A DNA stretch of 42,467 nt, from contig BFEA01000153.1 of NCBI GenBank assembly GCA_003427395.1, forward strand, positions 889,730 to 932,196, read 5' to 3'. Positions 20,993-30,233 of the stretch are shown one piece after another. This stretch comes from Chara braunii (Eukaryota; Streptophyta; Charophyceae; Charales; Characeae). Under the pieces are notes generated by a model. The model saw nothing but the letters and a program-made list of their open reading frames with translations. It had not been told where the DNA came from and did no database searches. Made by a program: the position numbers and the translations under genes. The number at the start of each line of letters is the position of its first letter. Within the stretch, counting starts at the first letter, position 1.

Positions 20993-22929
20993 ATGTATTT
21001 CTGCGACAGAACTCGAAAATTGGGCCGGCAGGAATGCAGTAACCCGCTTCAATATGCCTCGGTGACTGTCTACGGGCTACCCGCAGGCCCGACGTCGGCC
21101 GTAGGCCGTATTGCTAAGATGCCAGCCCCCAAATGTTGAATTCAGGGGCCGTGCGCCCCGCAGTTGACGGGAAGTTAACTGTACGAGGCCTTCCAGTCAA
21201 AGTCTGCATGGACCCAGCCCAGTCCGCCAGACACACACACTTGTTCATATGCAGGTACCCGGACAACATGGGGACCAAGTGGAAGTCTGTAACTGTGTGA
21301 GATCTAGGCCGTCGGCTGTGAGTCAATCTGAGCCACCGTAGGTGGGAGACCAGAGGCAGGTCAACCTCGTCAAACACTACTTAAGGGCCCTGCCTCCAGG
21401 AGTCAGCATTCAGTCTTGCCGTGCTGACTTGACGCTGGCTTGACGCTGGCTCGACGCTAGTGCGACGAGGGCTTGATGCTGGCTGGACGCTGGCACTGTG
21501 CGACAACGACGCGAGACTGCCGCACGCGTGCTGGTGCCTCCCTGCTCTGGCACCAGCTGTCTTCTGGATTGCTGACGAGGCGCATGCCATGCAGTCTTCG
21601 ACATTGCTGGTGTGGCGCATCTCACCCTGACTACATTTCTGACGTGGCATTTGCCACATTGTCTTCATTGCTGAGTTGGACGGGACAAGGAGGGAGATCG
21701 GGATCTGAGGATTGATTGAGAGAATGGGTACTTACCTGTTGCATTGTGCGCTGCTGTAATGCCTTCATGGGAGAACTGTGCCACGTGGCACTCTCATGTG
21801 ATCAGGCCCTGTCATCCTGTGTCAGGCTGGTTTCTTGGACACTGTTTGCTGACGTGGAGAAGAGGGGAGGTCCCCAGACGGAGAGGGAAACGAGGGGCTA
21901 CTATTTCTGTGGTCATTGATGGATCTTTTTCTTCCATCCTCTAAGTCTGTTCTCCCCCTCCTCTCATTCTTCTATTGGTTACAAGACATTGTCTCACGGA
22001 TCACATTTCATGATTATTGGAGACATTATTACTTCGACACTTGACGAGTATCCTCCAGACTGGGTTCATTACACAAACCTGTTGTTCCTCACGCTGAAAA
22101 ACAGTGAAAAGTAATAAAACCTCCCTGCAACGAAACCATTGTATCCATTTCCCCCCACAACGGGAAAAAGGTGCCGCAGACCCCGAAATTACTTTCATTT
22201 TTGCACCCCGGATGGGCCGGTACCGCTGAGTAAAAACTGACGCCGAGAGTAATTTTGGGTCCTGAGGCACCTTTTTCCCCGTTTGGGGCTAATGGATACA
22301 AAGGTTTCGTAGCAGGGAGGTCTTACCACTTTTCCCAAAAAAAACACTTGTTGTGGAGATACTTGTTCTGCAATGCGCCAAACTTCCGTATTGACTATGA
22401 TTGTCCCCGTCGCATAGTCATAGGACTTATAGCAGTGCAACATCGTTATGGCTACCACGGTGCAAAGCCGTGTGCATTTGGAGTGTTGCTTGCATGTTGT
22501 GAGTAGTCCAAGTCTGACCCAAAACGAGATGATGTATGGGACGAAGGAGTAAGATCTGATCCGATGGAGAGCAAGGAGGACACAAACGATGATGAGCTTT
22601 AACTTTCACCCCCACCAACACAACATGGCAATCAGGCCAGACACAGTTTCTGTTTCCGGTTGCATATGTTAGTTAGCTGGCCCGGAGTGGGTATTGACCG
22701 GCCCTGTTTGACTGGTTCTGGTTTAAACCGGTTCTGGTTTTGAAATTGGTTCTGGATGCAGGTTTCAGTAGATTTAAGATTAGTTGTCCTAGGTTTGGGC
22801 CCCGGTTGGACCAGCGGTCCTACTGGTCCCTTTGGGACCCGGCTATTTTGTTCTAGCCTGTGTCTGGCACGCTCTTAGTTTCCTTCAAGCAGTTCAGTTG
22901 TAGCCTTCTATTTCTATCTCACCAGCGCT
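20993..22929 (+). repeat. LTR-like non-coding tract downstream of gypsy pol
   Basis: Starts just after the pol stop. A possible promoter (CTACTTAAGGGCCCTGCC, 21379-21396) is followed by GTCAGCATTCAGT, resembling a U3/R junction. A ~10-bp GACGCTGGCT tandem lies at 21420-21490. Further on there is a long inverted repeat (22106-22335) and a tract rich in CCGGTTCTGGTTT. A 3' LTR is an attractive reading because of position, but no second LTR copy is in the window to define the ends. Confidence 0.4.
22106..22335. repeat. Inverted repeat, ~91-bp arms
   Basis: Left arm 22106-22196 and right arm 22245-22335 pair through AAAAGT, ACCTCCCTGC, CGAAACC, TTGTATCCATT, GGGAAAAAGGTGCC and AAATTACT. The loop is ~48 bp. 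Foldback element or palindromic insertion; no ORF. Confidence 0.75.
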
Positions 22930-22985
22930 CACCCCTGATGATGGCCGGTGTCTGGCGGCCCGGCCGAAACACGTGTACTAGGGTG
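22930..22985 (+). ncRNA. Hammerhead-ribozyme-like motif (type I)
   Basis: Core elements are in order: stem I 5' strand CACCC (22930-22934), CTGATGA (22935-22941), stem II GGCCGG (22943-22948) with CCGGCC (22960-22965) around an 11-nt loop, GAAA (22966-22969), a short stem III region CACGTGTACT, A (22980) as the likely cleavage-site nucleotide, then stem I 3' strand GGGTG (22981-22985). Stem I is 5 perfect pairs and stem II 6. Weak points: U10.1-C11.1 is not the usual G-C pair, and stem III is poorly defined. The motif lies at the end of an LTR-like tract. Confidence 0.5.
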
Positions 22986-23316
22986 CTTTCCGCCAGTTGT
23001 GCTTCAGGTTCATGACACTCGGCACTTTCCGTGCTCTGTGTCACTTTCGCTGTGCTTCATTGTTGATTGATGCGCGCGGGGTTTCTTTCTTTGGGTGCTT
23101 TCCGCCAGTTCTGCTTCAGGTTCATGACGCTCCACACTTTCCGTGCTCTGTGTCACTTTCGCTGTGCTTCATTGTTGATTGATGCGCGCGGGGTTTCTTT
23201 CTTTGGGTGCTTTCCGCCAGTTCTGCTTCAGGTTCATGACGCTCCACACTTTCCGTGCTCTGTGTCACTTTCGCTGTGCTTCATTGTTGATTGATGCGCT
23301 CGGGGTTTCTTTCTTT
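22981..23316 (+). repeat. Three tandem copies of a 112-bp unit
   Basis: GGGTGCTTTCCGCCAGTT starts at 22981, 23093 and 23205, a period of exactly 112 bp, and copies 2 and 3 are nearly identical. Open frames repeat with the unit and are not genes. The first unit starts exactly at the predicted hammerhead cleavage position. Confidence 0.95.
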
Positions 23317-23513
23317 CTTTCTTCTCTACTTCTCTTGTCCTGTCTTGGCCTTGTCTTGTCTCCTTTGCATCTGAGTGCTTGCACTTATGCCATGTATGTT
23401 GCTTAATCAAAATCAGACACTGTTGTGTGATCCATTTAGCTCTACAGAATGTAGCCGAACAATGCGGCCAGATCTGCCCCCAAATCGCCCTTGTGTGTAT
23501 GGGCGCCGTAGAC

Positions 23514-23698
<185 letters not shown>

Positions 23699-23773
23699 CC
23701 ACTGGCATGGACTTTTGGACGGCACGGCGGTTCTGGGACGCGTTTGCGTTTGGCTGTAGAAACGCTAGCGGCT

Positions 23774-24000
23774 AGCACTTGGTTCTTCATTTTGCTCTTG
23801 TTTTCTTTGTAGCACTTGGTTCTTCATTTTGCTCTTTTTTTTCTTTGTAGCACTTGGATTTTCATTTTGCTTTTCAGAAAATAAGGAAAGAAGCTTTCAA
23901 CAGCATTTGTTTCTCTTCCATTGCATTTCTTTTGGATGTTTAATTTGCAAAAACCGTCGTTTTTTGCATTTCTTTTGAAGTTTTAATTTGCAAAAACCAT
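23774..24000 (+). repeat. 37-bp tandem (x3) and ~43-bp tandem (x2)
   Basis: AGCACTTGGTTCTTCATTTT starts at about 23776, 23812 and 23850 (the last diverged). Then TTGCATTTCTTTTG with AATTTGCAAAAACC is duplicated at 23921 and 23966. Confidence 0.8.
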
Positions 24001-24129
24001 CTCACACTGTTGAGCTCGTTCAACTCAACTGTGTATGTGGGACTTGACCCCGACACTAACTCCTGAACGCGAATACCCGTCCGAGACGCTACCCTACTTG
24101 ACCCTTGTTCTTTTTTTTTTTTTAATTTA

Positions 24130-24215
24130 ATTTAGAAAATGGGGTGCGCCGCTCTTTGCAGCAGTACAACGATACAGAGAAGAGTAGGCCCTTGCGCGAC
24201 CGAAAAAAAAATAAA
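24130..24215 (+). pseudogene. U6 snRNA-derived retrocopy (partial)
   Basis: ACGATACAGAGAAGA (24168-24182) is the U6 ACAGAGA region; it is followed by GTAGGCCCTTGCGCGACC, a decayed form of the U6 catalytic and internal stem-loop sequence. The part upstream resembles a 5' stem-loop (GTGCGCCGCTCTTTGCAGCA). An A-rich tail of about 17 nt follows. The truncated 3' end and A tail point to a LINE-mobilised copy. The AGC triad is not intact. Confidence 0.6.
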
Positions 24216-24299
24216 AAAATGAAGAAGAAGCAGTGAAATGCAGATGCAACGCTGGAGGGCTCGGGTAAGCAAGCACATGCTCACTCATGCGACCCATCC

Positions 24300-24398
24300 G
24301 CACAACCTTGCGACCCGATGGACCACGGATCCTACAATAATTTATACTCTTCAGAACAAAACTGCACTTGATCTTAGCCGAAAGTCCGCGAAAGGCAT
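24300..24398 (-). pseudogene. U2 snRNA-like sequence
   Basis: The minus strand from 24398 reads ATGCCTTTCGCGGACTTTCG then GCTAAGATCAAGTGCAGTTT, closely following the first ~40 nt of plant U2, including the stem-loop I region. The branch-site-pairing GUAGUA is replaced by GCAGUU and the stem-loop II region has drifted. No TATA or upstream snRNA element is obvious. A pseudogene is most likely, although a divergent functional U2 cannot be excluded without the 3' domain. Confidence 0.6.
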
Positions 24399-25019
24399 TT
24401 TTCCCCCCACAGTCTTACTGTTTCCGCAAGTGGGCAGCTTCACCAATCAAGAAAACCCTCCTACAAATGACGTGCATAGAACAGCCAGCGCGGATGGCAC
24501 ATTTTCCACCGGTTAATCTCCCTGTAAACTGTCGTGGTATTACTGCAATCAAAGGAGGAGTTGATCGTCAATCTTCGTGTGGAAGGTCGTTGCAGTTAAA
24601 TTATTATTATTATTATTATTATTTTTTATTTTTTTTATTTTTTTTACAGGATTTTTTTTTTTTTTTTTTTCCGGCTCATCCTCGTGCAATTCTTTTTTTT
24701 TCCCCTTTTATTTTTACCTTTTTTAAACCTTTTACTTGTACGGGCCCAGTGCCTGCTGATGCAACTTGTGATTCGCTATGCTCATAGACTCTTGATCATC
24801 GCAAAAAGAAAAAAAACAATCTCTGTGTTATTCCAATTTGAACGGATGTCGCAAAACACTTCAGATATGATTTCAGGGAGTACTCACACGGTACTAATGT
24901 CTCTGATGGCAGTTGGGGGCGGACCTGGATGCATCTGGCCGCAATCACGTCCCGTGCAACAAAGGAGCTGCTTGTTCGTTGCTTTTTCCGGGACTGCCAA
25001 AGCTGTCAGGTTTTTCGCG
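24399..25019. other. Non-coding, T-rich tracts
   Basis: Contains (TTA)n at 24601-24625, a ~20-nt T run and pyrimidine-rich DNA to about 24735. No gene is supported. Confidence 0.5.
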
Positions 25020-25127
25020 CGTCTTCACCCGAATAGAACGTCCGGTCATTATCGCCGCATTTGGACCGAATGATGTGCCAAAAAAAATAGAGGTATAATA
25101 TCCGGGCGTTCTATTCGGGTGAAGACG
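25020..25127. repeat. Hairpin with 26-bp arms
   Basis: CGTCTTCACCCGAATAGAAC (25020 onward, arm to 25045) is matched by GTTCTATTCGGGTGAAGACG (arm 25102-25127) with one mismatch in 26. The loop is 56 nt. It could be a MITE relic or a transcribed hairpin. Confidence 0.85.
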
Positions 25128-25224
25128 GGTAGTTCAGGAATGACCGCCCCTAGTCAACTTCCACAGCAGCTGCGGTTCTTCAGCTATTGCAGCCAAGCTC
25201 ATCCTGAGCTGTAATAGCTTGGCT

Positions 25225-25440
25225 GTAATAGCTCTTCCTGAGCTGACCCTTTTCCATACGAAAGGCGCAGCTGCGTTAGTGACTGTCCACTTGCATTCAG
25301 ATTGCACTATAGGGTCTCACCTGAGCTGGCTCTTTTCCACCTGATGTTTGTGCGTTGTCAGCAGAACGTTCGTACGAAAGTCGCAGCTGCATTGGTGACT
25401 ATGCACCTGCATTCAGGTGGTACCATAGGGCCTTGCCGCC
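25225..25440 (+). repeat. Direct ~90-bp repeat with GCAGCTGC core
   Basis: CCTGAGCTG, CTTTTCCA, ACGAAAG, CGCAGCTGC, TGACT, CACCTGCATTCAG and ACTATAGGG or ACCATAGGG appear in the same order at about 25230-25315 and 25320-25432. Confidence 0.6.
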
Positions 25441-25925
25441 TCAGTACACCCCACTGTCGTAAAGAAAAAAGTACTGGCAGTGCATCTTTCCCTGAAAGTG
25501 GTAAGATGCATCCGTTACTACGAAGAGAAATGGATGGATCTTCTCACCCTCTGTGAAAGATGGCACTCGTTCTTTTTCGGTTTCCTTTTCAACAGTGGTG
25601 CGGCTATTGCTTACGATGCTTTTCTGAATGGGGCCGTTTTCTGAATGGGGCCGGTGATGTCATCAAGTGGAATTCCACGCGGAGTTGCTTCTTCTCGGTA
25701 ACGACGGCCCGTATTCCCGATGGAGGAGTTGTCCCAGTTTGACCTTTTTTGAGGCAATGTGGCACCATGACTTGATTACTGCATTCCCTCCGTCTTTTCT
25801 GCAGGTGAAACAAACAAATTGTCGTCATTCAAAGGCGACGAATTTACAAAACAGGCCTTTCTATTTGTAACATGCCGACTCGCTCCACTACTCTTAGGGC
25901 CTCGCGGCACTACTCTCTCTCTCTG
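25441..25925. other. Non-coding, no gene seen
   Basis: Short open frames lack motifs. A short tandem, GAATGGGGCCG with TTTTCTG, occurs near 25620-25650. Confidence 0.4.
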
Positions 25926-26010
25926 CAAGTGTGCAAAATGAGAATGAGTCTTCAACTAAAACGTGGAGAGATATGCCGCCATAATTTTTTGTCTTTTGTG
26001 CACGCGGAGA
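25926..26010 (+). repeat. GTGCAAAATGAGAATGA dispersed repeat, copy a
   Basis: AAGTGTGCAAAATGAGAATG, GTCTTC, ACTAAAACGTGGAGAGATA and TTTTTTGTCTTTT recur as diverged copies at 27790-27870 (plus), 27955-28065 (minus) and 33333-33395 (plus). All lie near a GCGAGGCCC string, so this is a short dispersed family of unknown type. Confidence 0.55.
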
Positions 26011-26149
26011 GTACTGCAGCGAGGCCCTTCCTCTCAAAAAGTTTTGAGATTCTTCGGTCAGCTGTCAGACTCTCCAGGGTCGGGCCGCCACTCTTGAAAC
26101 AGGGAAATGTTTCAAGAGCTGTCAGAAGATTTCAAGAGTTTTCAGCCAC

Positions 26150-26610
26150 ACACCAAGCACTCTTGAAACTGCGACAGTGCAAAAGGACTAAGTGTGCCGA
26201 ACCCGCCGGGATGGCGGTCCGTTAGGATGGAGACGAAGGAGGAGGTAGAGATGGAGCTGGAGGGGACAGCGCAGCTCCGACGCAGACTCCACACGCAAGT
26301 ACTCCAAGATCTGCGAAAGTGAAGAATGCCGAAAAACANACTGCAGNTGGGNTATACCCCCAGCGGACTGACTGGACTGGACTGGACTGGNCTGGTACCG
26401 ACCGTGGTACCGGGCGGGACTGGACTGGACTGAAACAATATACGGCCTGTGGGGTCAGGCCACGGCCTGGTCCCACAGGCCGAACTGGCAAATAGCCAAA
26501 TAGGCCCTGGCTGTAGGCCAGGGCAGATAAAGGCCCGCTGCACTAAGGATGCAAAGAGACAGACATACGGCTTTGTGATTTCTGAATGCTTGAAAATCAT
26601 TACCTTCTTA
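26150..26610 (+). repeat. Repeat copy interrupted by a 349-bp insertion
   Basis: 26150-26192 and 26542-26610 match, end to end, the continuous sequence at 27248-27360. The shared strings are CACACACCAAGCACTCTTGA, GCGACAGTGCAAAA, GGATGCAAAGAGACAG and CTTGAAAATCATTA. The interruption is the element described next. Confidence 0.8.
26193..26541. mobile_element. Short insertion with 6-bp target-site duplication
   Basis: The sequence between two ACTAAG copies (26187-26192 and 26542-26547) is absent from the homologous site at 27288. It starts TGTGCCGAACCCGCC, carries a purine-rich segment, a (GGACT)n tract with four ambiguous bases (26339-26391) and a GC-rich 3' part with GGCCTGTGG and CCACAGGCC inverted strings. 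No coding and no terminal inverted repeats. A non-autonomous element of unknown class. Confidence 0.75.
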
Positions 26611-26808
26611 ACCCGAAAAAAAACGGACGTACCTTGTATACGAATACGACGTACCGGGTACGGGGTACGTTGTATGCGAATACAACGTTGGTTGGGAATG
26701 ATAACTCTTGAAAAACATTACCTTCTTAACCCGAAAAAAACGTGTGTACCTTGTATACATACCCGGTACGGGGTACGTTGTATGCGAATACAAGGTTGGT
26801 TGGGAATT
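26595..26808 (+). repeat. Tandem ~110-bp units with GTACG palindromes
   Basis: Two units share ATTACCTTCTTAACCCGAAA, GTACCTTGTATAC, CCGGTACGGGGTACG and GTTGTATGCGAATACAA. Each contains inverted TTGTATACGAATAC/GTATGCGAATACAA strings. A reversed piece (TTTTTTTCGGGTTAAGAAGG) lies at 27216. Confidence 0.75.
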
Positions 26809-27055
26809 TTGCAAAGACCCTCAGGCAAAAGTTGTTTGCATTGCAATGTAGTACAGCATAAGTTTTTTTTCAGATTTCTTTCTGAAGTTTTTTTTAAATC
26901 GAAATTCTGAAAAAATAAGTAAAAAGCATTTTCATCCTCGTTTTTATTGTTTTCTCGAATTTTCTCGTGAATTTGGATAAGACCCTCACGCAAACGTTGT
27001 TTGTATTGCATTGTTGTATAACATTTTTTTTTTTCGGATTTTTTAGATTACTTTT
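26803..27055 (+). repeat. Dispersed GGCAAAxGTTGTT repeat, copies 3 and 4
   Basis: Copies at 26814-26885 and 26968-27050 share GACCCTCAGGCAAAAGTTGT or GACCCTCACGCAAACGTTGT, then a T-rich string with CAGATTTC or CGGATTTTTT. Same family as 14340-14725. Confidence 0.65.
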
Positions 27056-27247
27056 GAAAAATCGAAGTACCAAAAATTCGAATACAGTATACATACTTCG
27101 TATTCGAATACAACGTACGTATTCGGGGAAAAAACAAGAGATTTTTGAAAACCTGATTTCAAGAGATTTCTGAAAAACTGATTTCCAGAGGTAATTCGAA
27201 TAGAACGTACGTACCTTTTTTTCGGGTTAAGAAGGTAGTCCTCACCA

Positions 27248-27360
27248 CACACCAAGCACTCTTGAAAGGGCGACAGTGCAAAAAGACTAAGGATGCAAAG
27301 AGACAGTCGTACAGCTTTGTGCTCTGAATGGCGTCAGGATAACTCTTGAAAATCATTAGT
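27248..27360 (+). repeat. Uninterrupted copy of the 26150-26610 repeat
   Basis: Continuous across the position where the first copy carries the 349-bp insertion, and so serves as the empty-site reference. Confidence 0.8.
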
Positions 27361-28375
27361 CCCTCAAGGGGTCGGCCAAGGACGCTTGGAAACGCACAAG
27401 TTAAAGGCTGCCAGACTGGGTTTCCAATCTTTCAAGAACTGCTCTTGAAAGGGGTTTTCAAGAGGCTGCCACTCTGACTGCTCTTGACTGCCCCAAGTTC
27501 CAAGAGGCTGTGTGGCTATGCAGCAACTGTACTATTGAAAATGAGTTTTCAAGGGTGGTGTGGCGAGGCCCTTGGTTTCTGTAGTTCCTCGGAGAGTAAA
27601 CGGAACAACATAAGACGGCAAAAGGAAGTGTGACAGTGGGCACCAACTGGTGGCCTACTCTCGAAATACTGTGGTGTGTGAGAGAAGTGCGTGGAGGTCT
27701 CTCAAGGCTCGAGTTGTTGCAACGGGGGAATTATACAACTTTGGAGAGGAGCCTTGAGGGGCCGATAATGGGCCTGGCTCCACGACTCTCCAAATGTGCA
27801 AAAGAAGAGTGAATCTTCCGGTAGAACCTTTGGAAGATACACCACCATGCTTTTTGTCTTTATTGCTCGGGAGTAGTAAAGCGACGCCCTATGACTGCTC
27901 TCCAAATGTCTTTCCAGAGTGCAATGCAATAGTTGGTTGATCCGTGTCCTCGGGCTTGGCGCACTAGTTTCCATATGCATGAAAGACAAGAAATATGACT
28001 CTGTATCCCTCCATTTTATAGAGGCAGATCCATTCTCATTTTGCACAGTCGGTGAGCAGTGAAGCGAGGCCCCTACTCTTGAATCTTCGAGTTTTGAAAA
28101 GCACTGGAGACTCACCCATGTTCTCAACAGAACGTCTCCAATGACAGCCGCAGGGCATTCAACACTAGGACTTTTTTTTTTTTTTTCTGGACATAATTAC
28201 GGTCAGATACATCCAAGTGATGAGGCAATTCAATGACAAAAAAATGGCCGAGGAGAATGAAGGCCGTGCCTCTTAGGACCGTGATCCAGTAAGAAAAAAG
28301 AAAAAGGACAAAAGATAAAAAGAAAGGAAGGGAAAATTTCCGAAGAATTATGAAGTGAAAAAAAGCAGGGGACCC
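27361..28375. other. Non-coding, dispersed repeat fragments
   Basis: Holds copies b (27790-27870, plus) and c (27955-28065, minus) of the GTGCAAAATGAGAATGA family, several TCTTGAAA/TTTCAAGA strings and a ~14-nt poly-T at 28170. No gene is supported. Confidence 0.5.
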
Positions 28376-28380
28376 AAGAG

Positions 28381-28578
28381 CCTATCTCAGTGGGGACCAC
28401 ACCCATGAACTGTTGAAATACAGACCTGTGTTCGAATCCAGATGATGGAACTTGACGAGTAAAACCGCCTACTAATGAATTGCTTGGGGCCGATCAGCTC
28501 AATGATAATATCTCAAGGCCGTCGCCCTTTAAAAATTAAAAAAAAATAATAATAAAAATAATAAAATAAAAAAGGGGT
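28381..28578 (+). mobile_element. tRNA-derived SINE with A-rich tail
   Basis: TATCTCAGTGGGG (A box-like, 28383) and TGTTCGAATCC (B box, 28429) are ~35 nt apart, as in tRNA-headed SINEs. A ~90-bp body and an A-rich (AAT/AAAAT) tail at 28531-28575 follow. A diverged fragment of the same head (CACAGACCTGAATCCGAATC) lies at 33541. Confidence 0.65.
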
Positions 28579-28589
28579 AACCACCGTGC

Positions 28590-28800
28590 AGTTACGTTTT
28601 CAGTTCTAAATCCACTTCACTCATCCCTCGAAAACAACACATCCTCAGATTCCCCACCCAACCCGAAAGCTGGGCTGGATACATCCACGATTTTACCGGC
28701 GTGTTACCTTTTCAGTTCTAAATCTACTTCAGGCATCTCTCGAATATAGCACATCCCCACCCAACCCCAAAGCTGGGTTGGATACATTCACGATTTTCCT
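28590..28800 (+). repeat. Tandem ~105-bp repeat, two copies
   Basis: TTTTCAGTTCTAAATC, CACTTCA or TACTTCA, CATC, CCCCACCCAACCC, AAAGCTGGG and TTGGATACAT recur at about 28600-28697 and 28708-28800. Confidence 0.85.
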
Positions 28801-29004
28801 TGCTTTGAAGCAATATACACGAAACCGTCACTGAAACGCATTTAAAACTGAAAACCTTGACTGCACCCTAGTTTTCCCAAAAAAGAATAGTTTTGAACCC
28901 AGCTGCATTTTCATCCTGAATAGAAGGCGTGGCCTTCGACCCGCATCTCTCTAAAATATTCCCCTAGATAGGGATGTCAGTTTTTTTTTCTTTTTTCTTT
29001 TCTT

Positions 29005-29098
29005 GGGACCATTTCTCTACTTATGCGTATCATCCTTGAGCAGGGGCGATACTAATCTTCTCTGTATCGTTCCAATTTTTAACGGATGTCCCGAAGAA
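29005..29098 (-). pseudogene. U6 snRNA retropseudogene, near full length
   Basis: The minus strand from 29098 reads CTTCGGGACATCCG, AAAATTGGAACGATACAGAG, AAGATTAGTATCGCCCCTGC, CAAGGATGATACGC and AGAGAAATGGTCCC. This follows U6 snRNA over its whole length. ACAGAGA is intact, but the AGC triad reads AGU and the internal stem-loop has changes. An A-rich tail follows instead of the pol III T-run terminator, which marks a retrotransposed copy rather than a working gene. Confidence 0.85.
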
Positions 29099-29099
29099 A

Positions 29100-29687
29100 G
29101 CTGTCTCGTTTTTTGGGAAAGGTTGTTGAACGTTTTCAATCCCGAATTGTGATAGCATTTAACCCGGGTTTCGTGGAATAAACGGCCTGAGTTGAAAATG
29201 GCAAAATACAGTGCAGCTATTTTTTGTGTTTTTTGCCATTTCAGATTCGAGCAGCGACAAAACTGCCTGTAGATGTATTCTCTGCCCGTTTCAAACAAAT
29301 TATGTGACCGCATATTTCTTATTCTTGTTTGGAATCAACCTGCGGAAATAGAAAGAAATTTGAAGACGAAGACATTGCCAGGAAATGCGATCCCTCCGGG
29401 TGATTGGAGCAGTTGAAGAGGACCCAAATCCCAGGCGGCCGCAACCTTGTCTGTCTGTTGAGAAATGGGGAAGTAGGGTGACGGGTCCACCCATTTCCAG
29501 ATTCGGGCATCCCTTTTTTCTAAGGAACTACCATTTTGGGTACCCAGTGTGACTGTGTGAGCGTGCCCTGAGCTAGGAAAGGGAAGGCACCAATGATGTA
29601 CCGCGTGTGCAGTCAAACCAGCATCGTTCATGTACATATGCAGTCAAACCAGCATCGCCCATGTACAGAGCGCACACGTAGACAGAA
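29100..29687. other. Non-coding, one 31-bp tandem
   Basis: GCAGTCAAACCAGCATCG is repeated at 29609 and 29640, each followed by CATGTACA after two variable bases. Nothing else is recognisable. Confidence 0.5.
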
Positions 29688-30233
29688 GCACAGGGCTAGA
29701 TTGCTGCACTTTATCACATTAGCGAAAGAAGAAAACAGGTAGACAGTGGTACGTTGTCACATCGCCCTGAGCTAGGCTCGTTTGTAAAATCTTTCTGCGT
29801 AGGACAAGGTTTCTCTACTTCTCGCGTAACCGCACCGCGGAACTTTCTTTCTTTTTAAATTTAACTCGAAGCATTTCTCGATTTTTTTTTTGTCATCCTT
29901 GCGCAGGGGGCCATGGTTCCGATTTTCTCGATTTTAACGCTTGAGGGCATACTCACGCTGGGGTCGCACTGTGAGTATGCCCTCAATTGTTGAGATCGAG
30001 AAAGTTGGAAGCGTGGCCCCCTGCGCAAGGATGACAAGAAAAAAATCGAGAAATGCTTCGACTTAAAAAAAAAAAAAGTTCCGCGGTGCGGTTAAGAGAG
30101 AAATAGAGAAACCTTGTCCTTCGCAGAAAGATTTGACTAACGAGCCTAGCTCAGGGCGATGTGACAAAGTACCACTGTCTCCGTGTTTTCTTCTTTGGCT
30201 AAGGTGTTGAAGTACAGCAATCGAGCCCTGTGC
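29688..30233. repeat. Giant palindrome with U6-derived sequence in both arms
   Basis: Left arm 29688-29956, right arm 29971-30233, 14-nt loop. The innermost pair is GAGGGCATACTCAC / GTGAGTATGCCCTC. Each arm carries the U6 3' half: right arm GTGGCCCCCTGCGCAAGGAT then GACA and ATCGAGAAATG (30012-30055), followed by an A tail (30065-30077); the left arm is the mirror image. Outer parts pair through CACAGGGCT, GATTGCTG, AAAGAAGAAAACA, AGACAGTGGTAC, CCCTGAGCTAGGCTCGTT, AGAAA and ACCGCACCGCGGAAC. The arms have diverged, so this is not an assembly mirror. Confidence 0.85.

Noticed and set aside
29005-29098. A working U6 gene
   Set aside because: AGC triad mutated, no pol III T-run terminator, A-rich tail present.
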